From NCBI GenBank assembly GCA_018678395.1, contig JAHHMJ010000550.1, positions 1 to 5,160 on the forward strand: a stretch of 5,160 nt of DNA, in the 5' to 3' direction. Origin of the DNA: Gemmatimonadota bacterium (GTDB lineage: Bacteria; Gemmatimonadota; Gemmatimonadetes; Longimicrobiales; Gaopeijiaceae). Shown piece after piece: positions 1 through 5,160 of this stretch (position 1 is the stretch's first letter; each line of letters opens with the position of its first letter). Position numbers and translations under genes: made by a program. The notes beneath the pieces were generated by a model. That model did no database searches. It was not told the DNA's origin and worked only from the letters and a program-made list of their open reading frames with translations.

Positions 1-389
1 CCCTTTCGGTTGTTGCAGGGGGAGCACGCCGTCACGACGTTGCCCCACGTGTTCCCGCCGCCCCGCGAGCGGGGCAGGATGTGGTCCCGGGTCAGGAACT
101 GACGCCCTCGCAGCACCCTGCGGTGACGCCCGCAATACTGGCAGGTGTAGTCGTCCCGCGCGAAGAGGAACGTGTTGGTCACCTGCCTCCGGAACCGTCG
201 TGGAACGTGCACGTAGCGCACCAGACGGATCACCGTGGGACATGGGACCGAGATGCACTCGGAGTGGTACGCCCGGTCCCCGTCCGTCTCGAGGATCTCG
301 GCCTTGCGGTCGAGCACCAACCGAATCGCCCGACGAGTCGGTACGAGAGTGAGGGGCTCGAATGAAGCGTTGAGGGCGAGGCAGCCCAC
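1..389 (-). CDS. HNH endonuclease family protein (3' end beyond the window)
   Basis: This is the 5' part of a small stand-alone HNH nuclease gene; the first 129 residues are visible and the frame is open at the left edge. The N-terminus has the pattern typical of the bacterial HNH/McrA-like family (ALNASFEPL at residues 5-13, then RRAIRLVLDRKAEIL at 19-33), and VIRLVRYVHVPRR follows at 53-65. The nuclease core comes next: CQYC (Cys83, Cys86), RDHILPRSRGG with the catalytic-type Asp102-His103, TWGNVVTAC with Asn117, and a second Cys pair (Cys122, Cys125) before NNRK. The four cysteines should hold a structural zinc and His103 should act in a beta-beta-alpha-metal active site. The start is the GTG at 389: it is the only start codon after the in-frame stop at 426-428, and it has a strong Shine-Dalgarno sequence. 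Family members are usually about 160-190 aa, so perhaps 30-60 residues are missing. No methyltransferase or restriction partner is next to it. Family assignment is secure; the cellular role (restriction, repair or other) is unknown. Confidence 0.9.
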   Translation of the reverse strand, partial: MGCLALNASFEPLTLVPTRRAIRLVLDRKAEILETDGDRAYHSECISVPCPTVIRLVRYVHVPRRFRRQVTNTFLFARDDYTCQYCGRHRRVLRGRQFLTRDHILPRSRGGGNTWGNVVTACSPCNNRK

Positions 390-395
390 GGCGCG

Positions 396-401
396 CTCCC
401 T
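396..401 (-). promoter_or_regulatory. Shine-Dalgarno sequence of the HNH gene
   Basis: Read on the minus strand, AGGGAG lies 6 bases before the GTG at 389-387. It matches the anti-Shine-Dalgarno core well. It decides the GTG start, since no ATG or other start lies between this site and the upstream in-frame stop at 426-428. Confidence 0.7.
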
Positions 402-486
402 GCGGCCAGCCGCCGAAGTCCGGGGCTACGCCACGTACGATGGGGGTTCTACGGACCCGAGCACCCATCGCTCCGGACCCGGCCTC

Positions 487-515
487 ACTGTACGACCGCC
501 GCAGTCGCCCGGCAA
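487..515 (-). promoter_or_regulatory. candidate sigma70-type promoter for the HNH gene
   Basis: On the minus strand TTGCCG (515-510) and TACAGT (492-487) are separated by exactly 17 bases. Each matches the sigma70 consensus at four of six positions. Transcription would start near 480 and give a leader of about 90 bases before the GTG. The site lies in the non-coding gap between priA and the HNH gene, where a promoter is expected. In DNA this GC-rich such matches also arise by chance, so this is only a candidate. Confidence 0.25.
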
Positions 516-521
516 CGGCCA

Positions 522-538
522 GTGACCGCACGGTGACC
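522..538 (-). repeat. GGTCAC direct repeat with an 11-bp period, possible operator
   Basis: On the minus strand GGTCAC occurs at 538-533 and again at 527-522, separated by CGTGC, so the copies are one helical turn apart. The pair ends six bases upstream of the candidate -35 hexamer at 515. Tandem direct half-sites at 11-bp spacing just upstream of -35 are the arrangement bound by OmpR/PhoB-type response regulators. The repeat itself is plainly visible; the operator role is inference, and a chance repeat of this size is quite possible. Confidence 0.2.
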
Positions 539-608
539 CCCGGACCCCGATACGTCGTGGCGCGCCGGCACCCGCCCCCCGTATGTCGGGCATCACACCG
601 GCCTGAGT

Positions 609-3059
609 TCAGAGCAGAGCCACCGGATCCCGATCCAGAGCGACCCGCACATCCGTTCCGCGGGCCTGGAAGCCGCGAACGAACGACCGACAGAGGCGGC
701 CCAGGTCGGCGGCGCTGGGCGAGCGCAGCAGGAAGTGCCAGCGCCACCGACCGTGGAGGCGTTCGATGGGCGCCGGAGCGGGGCCCACGACCGCCACCGT
801 CCCCCCCCGCTCCCGAAGCCATGCGCGCACCCACGCCACGGCGGCCTCGGCCTGATCGGCGGCGGCGGTATCGTCGGGGCTGGATACGACGATGTTGGCG
901 AGCCGCAGATGCGGCGGATACGGAGGGTGCTTGCGTTCGTCCAGTTCCCGCTTCGCGAAGCCTGCGAAGTCGTGCGTCAGGGCGGCCTGCAGGGCGTAGT
1001 GCTCCGGCAACGAGGTCTGGATGAGGACCTCGCCGCCCAGCTCACCCCGACCCGCCCGCCCCGCGACCTGGCTCAGGAGCTGGAACGTCCGCTCGCTCGC
1101 CCGGAAGTCGGGCAGGTGGATCCCGACGTCCGCGTTGACCGCACCCACGAGGGTCACTCGGGGAAAGTCGAGTCCCTTGGCGATCATCTGCGTCCCCAGA
1201 AGGATGTCCACCTCGCCGCGCTCGACCCGTCCCAGGATTTCGTGGTGGGCCCACTTCCCCCCCGTGGTGTCCACGTCCATGCGCGCGACCCGGGCGTCCG
1301 GGAACGTCTCCACGACCACCCGCTCGACTTGCTCCGTCCCGAGTCCCCGAAACGACAGGTCCTCCCCACCGCACCGGCTGCAGCGCTTGGGAGCCGGCTC
1401 CTCGAAGCGGCAGTGATGGCAGACGATGCGCCCCGTCCGTCGGTGGTAGGTCAGCGAGATCGAGCAGTTGGGACACTGGCGAACGTCGCCGCACTCCCGG
1501 CACTGGACGAACGACGAGTACCCGCGCCGATTGAGCAGGAGAATGCTCTGCTCCCTGCGACGGAGTCGTTCGCGCACCGCCATGACGAGCCGGTCGGAGA
1601 GAACCCGCCCACCCTCCTCCGGCCGTCCCCCACCGCTGCGACGTTCCTCTCGGAGATCGATCAGATCGACCGGAGGAAGCGGTCGCCCCGCGACCCGCCG
1701 CGGGAGATCGACACGCAGGAACTTGCCGGTCGCGGCGTTGGACCAGCTTTCCAGCGAGGGCGTCGCACTGCCGAGAAGGCATACGGCGCCCGCCAGTCGC
1801 GCCCGTACCACGGCGAGATCACGGGCGTGGTAGCGCGGAGCCTCGGACTGCTTGTAGGACCCGTCGTGCTCCTCGTCGACCACGACGGCTCCGAGGTCGC
1901 GCACGGGCGCGAACAGCGCCGAACGAGCGCCGACGGCCACCGACTTCTCGCCCCGCCGCAGTTGGCGCCAGGCGTCGTAACGCTCGCCGTCGGACAGCGC
2001 GGAGTGGAGCACGGCCACCCGGTCGCCGAACCACCCGCGAAACCGCGTAACCGTCTGCGGCGTGAGCGAGATCTCGGGGACCAGGACGATGGCACCGCGC
2101 CCCTCCGCAAGGACGCGACGGAGCACTTCGATGTACACCCGGGTCTTCCCCGATCCGGTGATCCCGTGGACCAGGACGGGGCGGGGTGGATCCGCACCGC
2201 GCTCGTCTTCGATCGCCGCCAGCACCCGCACCTGATCTTCCGTCAGCGGGTGCTTCTCCGGGGGGCGCGCAGGGCGCTCCGCGAAGGGATCCCGCATGAC
2301 CTCCTCATCGGCCATCGACACCAGGCCCTTGTCTTCCAGGCCGCGGATCACCGACCGGGAGAATCCCTGCCCCATCAAGTGCGCCAGCTCGGCCGAGCCA
2401 CCGGCGTCTTCGAGCGCCGCGAACGCTTCGCGCTGCCGATGCGCGCGGCCGAACATCGCCTCCCGGCGGGCGAGGTCGGGACGCTCGTCCGGGATGCGCA
2501 CGACCCGCCGGGTTCGACGGGACGGCTGTTGCGGGGGGATCGTCTCGTGGCGCAGGACGCCCGCCTCCTTCAGGACCCGCAACTCCGGCCAGATCGACCC
2601 CATGCCCAGCGCCTTGCGCACCGTGGCGACACGTTGCGCCCCACGACCCGTCTCGAGGGCTTCGGCCACCCGACGGACCCGGCTCGTCGCGCCGGACGGC
2701 ACGGGTCCTTCCAGGGTCACGTAGTCGCGAGAGACGTCGCTCAACACGGACGGCTGCGAGGCCGCCAGCGCCACCCCGGGTGGAGCGGCGTAGTAGCGGG
2801 CCATCCACCGACACAGCTCCAGGACGTCGGGAGCGACCGACGGTCGATCGTCGAGGACGTCCAGAACTTTGAGGACCCGGTCCAGTCCCTCGGACGATCC
2901 CGGCCCGGTCACCCAACCGATGCGCTCCTTGCGCCCGAACGGTACACGGACGCGGGTCCCCGGTGCCGGGGGCGCGACCCCGGCAGGGAGCGCATAGGTG
3001 AAGGTGCGATGGATCGGGACGGGGAGGGCGACCGCAACCAGATCGGGGCCCTCGGACAT
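609..3059 (-). CDS. priA: primosomal protein N' (replication restart helicase PriA)
   Basis: PriA is a 3'-to-5' superfamily 2 helicase that recognises stalled or collapsed forks and reloads the replicative helicase. Numbering here is from the ATG at 3059 (816 aa). Residues about 6-105 are the 3'-DNA-binding domain (VAVALPVP at 8-15, FGRKERIGWVTG at 41-52), followed by a winged-helix segment. The helicase core has Walker A GITGSGKT (299-306), DEEH (395-398), SATPSLESW (431-439), GTQMIAKGLDFP (622-633) and QVAGRAGR (664-671). Between the core lobes lies the zinc module with all eight cysteines (520, 523, 529, 532, 547, 550, 560, 563), spaced, as far as I recall, as in E. coli PriA. A C-terminal domain follows from about 700. 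The protein is somewhat longer than the 732-aa E. coli enzyme. The alternative start is a TTG at 3119 (836 aa) overlapping the peptidase stop. I prefer the ATG because PriA proteins normally begin only a few residues before the VALPVP motif. A GAGGGG lies 15 bases upstream, farther than ideal. All catalytic motifs are intact, so an active helicase is expected. Confidence 0.97.
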   Translation of the reverse strand: MSEGPDLVAVALPVPIHRTFTYALPAGVAPPAPGTRVRVPFGRKERIGWVTGPGSSEGLDRVLKVLDVLDDRPSVAPDVLELCRWMARYYAAPPGVALAASQPSVLSDVSRDYVTLEGPVPSGATSRVRRVAEALETGRGAQRVATVRKALGMGSIWPELRVLKEAGVLRHETIPPQQPSRRTRRVVRIPDERPDLARREAMFGRAHRQREAFAALEDAGGSAELAHLMGQGFSRSVIRGLEDKGLVSMADEEVMRDPFAERPARPPEKHPLTEDQVRVLAAIEDERGADPPRPVLVHGITGSGKTRVYIEVLRRVLAEGRGAIVLVPEISLTPQTVTRFRGWFGDRVAVLHSALSDGERYDAWRQLRRGEKSVAVGARSALFAPVRDLGAVVVDEEHDGSYKQSEAPRYHARDLAVVRARLAGAVCLLGSATPSLESWSNAATGKFLRVDLPRRVAGRPLPPVDLIDLREERRSGGGRPEEGGRVLSDRLVMAVRERLRRREQSILLLNRRGYSSFVQCRECGDVRQCPNCSISLTYHRRTGRIVCHHCRFEEPAPKRCSRCGGEDLSFRGLGTEQVERVVVETFPDARVARMDVDTTGGKWAHHEILGRVERGEVDILLGTQMIAKGLDFPRVTLVGAVNADVGIHLPDFRASERTFQLLSQVAGRAGRGELGGEVLIQTSLPEHYALQAALTHDFAGFAKRELDERKHPPYPPHLRLANIVVSSPDDTAAADQAEAAVAWVRAWLRERGGTVAVVGPAPAPIERLHGRWRWHFLLRSPSAADLGRLCRSFVRGFQARGTDVRVALDRDPVALL

Positions 3060-3115
3060 CGGGCGCCCCGCGTTCCCCTCCCGGCGCCCGAAGAGGTCCG
3101 ACGGCCCGGCGCCGG

Positions 3116-4312
3116 TCAAACGTCCAGCAGGATCAGGTCCGTCTGGGGCTCCCGCGGCGTCACCTCCGGCCCGTCCTCACCGAAGTGGGCGTTGATCTCG
3201 CTGCGCAGTCCCACGTCACCGGGGATGTAGATGCCCGGCTCGATCGAGAACCCGACGCCGGGAATGATCCGGCGGATGTCGCGGGTCTCGAGGTTGTCGA
3301 GGTTGGGGCCGCTGCCGTGCAGCTTCCGGTCGATCGAGTGCCCCGTCCGGTGGATGAAGTAGTCTCCGAAGCCGGCGTCGTCGATCACCGCACGGCACGC
3401 ATCGTCCACCTCGTAGCCCATGATGCGGGCGCCCGCGGCCGCGCGATCCTCGAGCAGGCGAACGCCCGCGTCGCGGCTGTCCCGAACGATGGTCCACAGA
3501 TCGACCACGCGATCCGGCGCCTGGGGACCCAGCCACGCCATCCACGTCTGATCGGCCGACACCGCGTCTTCCGAGGTCCGCCCCCACAGGTCCACGAGCA
3601 GCACCTGCCCCGGCTCGATCGCCTCACCCTCACCCTCGGGGGCGTAGTGGGGATCCGCGGCTCGCGCGCCCACGGCCACGTGGGTGTCGACGTCGACCGT
3701 CACGCCCGCGCGCTCCAGTCGGCCGAGAATCCAGCGGGTGATCGACCCCTCGGTCGGTGCTTCGCCGGCCCGCAGCGCCCGCTCGGCCTCGGCGAAGGCG
3801 CCCTTCCCCACCTCGGCGACGATCTCCGCCGTGCGCCGATGGTCCTCCAACTGGGCCGGACTCCAGGCCGAGAAGAACCGGCTGACCAGGTCTCCGGAGC
3901 TCACCGGCTCGACGCCGGCCCCACGCAACAGTTCGAGGGTGCCCGCCGGTACGAGGTCGACGGTGGGGACCGCGGCGCCCGGCGAGAACTCGACAGCCAG
4001 CCGGGTGCGGCCGTCCACGAGCTCGGCGAGGCGGGTCTCCATCTCGCGCCATCCCGCGTACTGCTCCACATCCCACGGCCAGTGCCGCCACGACGATCCC
4101 TCGATCGCGTGGATCAGCGCCTTGGGACGACCGACGCGGGGGATCAGCGCATAGGTGCGGCGTGTCGTCCACCCCGCACCCAGAAGCGCGGCGGAGATCC
4201 AGTTCTGGCCCCTGAATTCGAACAGCAGCCACCCGTCGAGTCCGTGCTCGGCGAGGGCCGCCTGGACGCGCTCCACGCCGTCCGGATCGATGAGGAGAGG
4301 CACGTCGGTCAT
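3116..4312 (-). CDS. M24-family metallopeptidase, Xaa-Pro aminopeptidase-like
   Basis: This is a complete 398-aa protein with the two-domain layout of aminopeptidase P/prolidase: a creatinase-type N-terminal domain (about 8-140) and a pita-bread catalytic domain (about 155-398). All five dinuclear metal ligands of the M24 fold can be placed: Asp241 (LLVDLWG), Asp254 (SADQTW), His325 (HRTGHSID), Glu358 (SIEPGIY) and Glu372 (RSEIN). His222 (DPHY) and His332 (KLHG) sit at the usual substrate-binding histidine positions. The DLWG, HRTGHSI and NLET wording marks a less-studied subfamily rather than classical PepP or PepQ. It probably removes N-terminal residues before proline, or splits Xaa-Pro dipeptides, in the cytoplasm; no signal peptide or membrane segment is seen. 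The ATG at 4312 overlaps the methyltransferase stop as ATGA, and GGAG (4321-4318) lies 5 bases upstream, so translation is likely coupled. The exact substrate cannot be read from sequence. Confidence 0.92.
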   Translation of the reverse strand: MTDVPLLIDPDGVERVQAALAEHGLDGWLLFEFRGQNWISAALLGAGWTTRRTYALIPRVGRPKALIHAIEGSSWRHWPWDVEQYAGWREMETRLAELVDGRTRLAVEFSPGAAVPTVDLVPAGTLELLRGAGVEPVSSGDLVSRFFSAWSPAQLEDHRRTAEIVAEVGKGAFAEAERALRAGEAPTEGSITRWILGRLERAGVTVDVDTHVAVGARAADPHYAPEGEGEAIEPGQVLLVDLWGRTSEDAVSADQTWMAWLGPQAPDRVVDLWTIVRDSRDAGVRLLEDRAAAGARIMGYEVDDACRAVIDDAGFGDYFIHRTGHSIDRKLHGSGPNLDNLETRDIRRIIPGVGFSIEPGIYIPGDVGLRSEINAHFGEDGPEVTPREPQTDLILLDV

Positions 4313-5160
4313 GTCGACTCCGGGCTGAAGAGGGGGAGGCCCTGCGTGTCGGGTGGTTCGGCTTCCGACTCGTCTTCTACGGCGGCCGCATCATCCGCGC
4401 CCTCCGGAGCGGCCTTGGCGTCGGCCGGCGGAGAATCCGGCGGGGTCGGAACCGGCGCTCGCTTCACGCCCTTGAGGAGGTCGAGGCCGAGAATCCGCTC
4501 CCGCGTGAGCAGCTTGTGGACCTCCCGCTCGCGAGCCAGGACGGTTCGGACTCCGGTCCACCCCCAACGCGCCCACGCGCGCCGGAGGATACCGATCTTC
4601 TCGCCGAGCGAGAACAGCTCCGCGAAGTCGGGAAACGGCTTCACACCCTCGGGGCGGAACGCGGTGTGCGGATCGGTCCAGTCCTCGGTGTGGAGATCCG
4701 CGACCCCGTTCTCGCGGAGCAGACGCTTCCACTCGACCAGCATGCGCGGGCGCACACCGAGGTGGCCGGCCAGAACCGTCCTGCGGTGCGCCTCGACGGG
4801 CGCGCGCCACACCAGTTGGACCAGAACGACGGTACCGCCCGGTCGCGTAACCCGCACCAGCTCGCGCACCGCGTCTTCGGGTGTGGCGCTGGCCGTCATG
4901 CCGACTTCGCCCACGGTCACGTCGAAGATCTCGTCGCGGTAGGGCAGCCGATCGGCCGGCGCTTCCTGCACCTGCACGCGCCCTCCCATCTCCCGCTCAC
5001 GCATCCGCTCCAGGGCCGAGGCCACCAGCGAGCCGTCCGCCTCGATCCCCGAGCCGTGCACCCCGTATTCCCGCACGAAGTACTCGAGCGTGACCGCGGT
5101 GCCGCATCCGACGTCGAGCACCTCCGTGCCCTCGTCCATCCCGGTCAGGACGGCGATCTG
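4309..5160 (-). CDS. class I SAM-dependent methyltransferase (5' end beyond the window)
   Basis: The last 283 codons are visible; the frame is open at the right edge. Numbering starts at the first visible residue. A Rossmann-fold methyltransferase core opens at once: motif I VLDVGCGTA (14-22), the acidic residue Glu40 ending strand 2 (GIEADGS), DEIFDVTVG (76-84), and the post-core RVTRPGGTVVLVQ (103-115). The methionine at 5139 sits only six residues before motif I, and the preceding QIAVLTG is open and looks like the usual leading helix. The true start is therefore outside the window. After the core comes a segment of about 120 residues (helical in character, KRLLRENGVADLHTEDW and similar) that I do not recognise as a named family. 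A tail of about 50 residues rich in Pro, Ala, Asp and Glu (from about 233) follows and is probably disordered. The fold resembles UbiE/small-molecule methyltransferases; the substrate is unknown. It ends in an ATGA overlap with the peptidase gene. Confidence 0.88.
   Translation of the reverse strand, partial: QIAVLTGMDEGTEVLDVGCGTAVTLEYFVREYGVHGSGIEADGSLVASALERMREREMGGRVQVQEAPADRLPYRDEIFDVTVGEVGMTASATPEDAVRELVRVTRPGGTVVLVQLVWRAPVEAHRRTVLAGHLGVRPRMLVEWKRLLRENGVADLHTEDWTDPHTAFRPEGVKPFPDFAELFSLGEKIGILRRAWARWGWTGVRTVLAREREVHKLLTRERILGLDLLKGVKRAPVPTPPDSPPADAKAAPEGADDAAAVEDESEAEPPDTQGLPLFSPEST

Noticed and set aside
426..593. A 55-residue minus-strand frame (ATG at 593, TAG at 428-426) filling the gap between priA and the HNH gene and in frame with the latter.
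   Set aside because: It has only a weak GGTGTG upstream and a Gly/Pro/Arg-rich product with no motif. It does not extend the HNH protein, whose conserved N-terminus begins right after the GTG at 389. I treat the gap as non-coding.
540..608. Possible intrinsic terminator just after priA, from GC-rich inverted sequence around 557-572.
   Set aside because: The best stem is short and carries a mismatch, and no T-run follows on the minus strand. Termination here, if any, would have to be Rho-dependent or lie elsewhere.
440..1024. A 194-codon plus-strand frame covering the priA-HNH gap and the 3' end of priA.
   Set aside because: The translation is almost entirely Arg/Pro/Ala low complexity, it overlaps priA, and it has no good ribosome binding site.
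735..3230. An 831-codon open frame on the plus strand, antisense to priA.
   Set aside because: It lies opposite a gene with unmistakable helicase and zinc motifs. Its translation is rich in Arg, Pro, His and Gly with no recognisable domain. Long antisense frames are expected in GC-rich genes with strong third-position GC bias.
3300..3600. Unusual wording of the M24 motifs (DLWG, ADQTW, GHSID) as a sign of a new enzyme type.
   Set aside because: All metal ligands are present, and similar DLW...TW and HRTGHSI patterns are, from memory, found in a known M24 subfamily. This is a subfamily trait and not a novelty.
3185..4942. A 585-codon open frame on the plus strand, antisense to the peptidase and methyltransferase.
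   Set aside because: Same reasoning: it crosses two real genes, shows no family motif, and has the Arg/Pro/His-rich composition of a shadow frame.

Overview
The window is a GC-rich (roughly two thirds G+C by eye), densely coded bacterial chromosome segment. All four genes I can support lie on the minus strand. Read in their own direction, from the right edge to the left, they are: the 3' part of a class I SAM-dependent methyltransferase gene (4309-5160, 5' end outside the window), a complete M24-family Xaa-Pro aminopeptidase-like gene (3116-4312), a complete priA gene for the replication-restart helicase PriA (609-3059), and the 5' part of a small HNH endonuclease gene (1-389, 3' end outside the window).

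The first three form a compact, probably co-transcribed block. The methyltransferase stop and the peptidase start share an ATGA overlap. The peptidase stop lies 56 bases before the preferred priA ATG, and an alternative TTG start for priA would overlap that stop. A 219-base non-coding gap (390-608) then separates priA from the HNH gene. It holds a weak candidate sigma70-type promoter and an 11-bp-period GGTCAC direct repeat, both on the minus strand, and no convincing intrinsic terminator. The HNH gene starts at a GTG with a strong Shine-Dalgarno sequence.

The products do not make one obvious pathway: small-molecule or lipid methylation (substrate unknown), peptide trimming, replication restart, and a DNA nuclease of unknown role. 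priA and the HNH gene both concern DNA, but the gap gives no proof that they work together. PriA keeps its ATPase motifs and all eight zinc-binding cysteines. This argues against an actinobacterium, where PriA is typically degenerate in the helicase motifs, despite the high GC and the HNH family often seen there. The peptidase subfamily and gene style would fit Gemmatimonadota or a similar GC-rich Gram-negative phylum, but that placement is a guess.

I see ordinary housekeeping and accessory chromosome here. There is no mobile element, CRISPR array, tRNA or rRNA, and nothing that I would call a new system. The very long plus-strand open frames opposite priA and the peptidase are composition artefacts.
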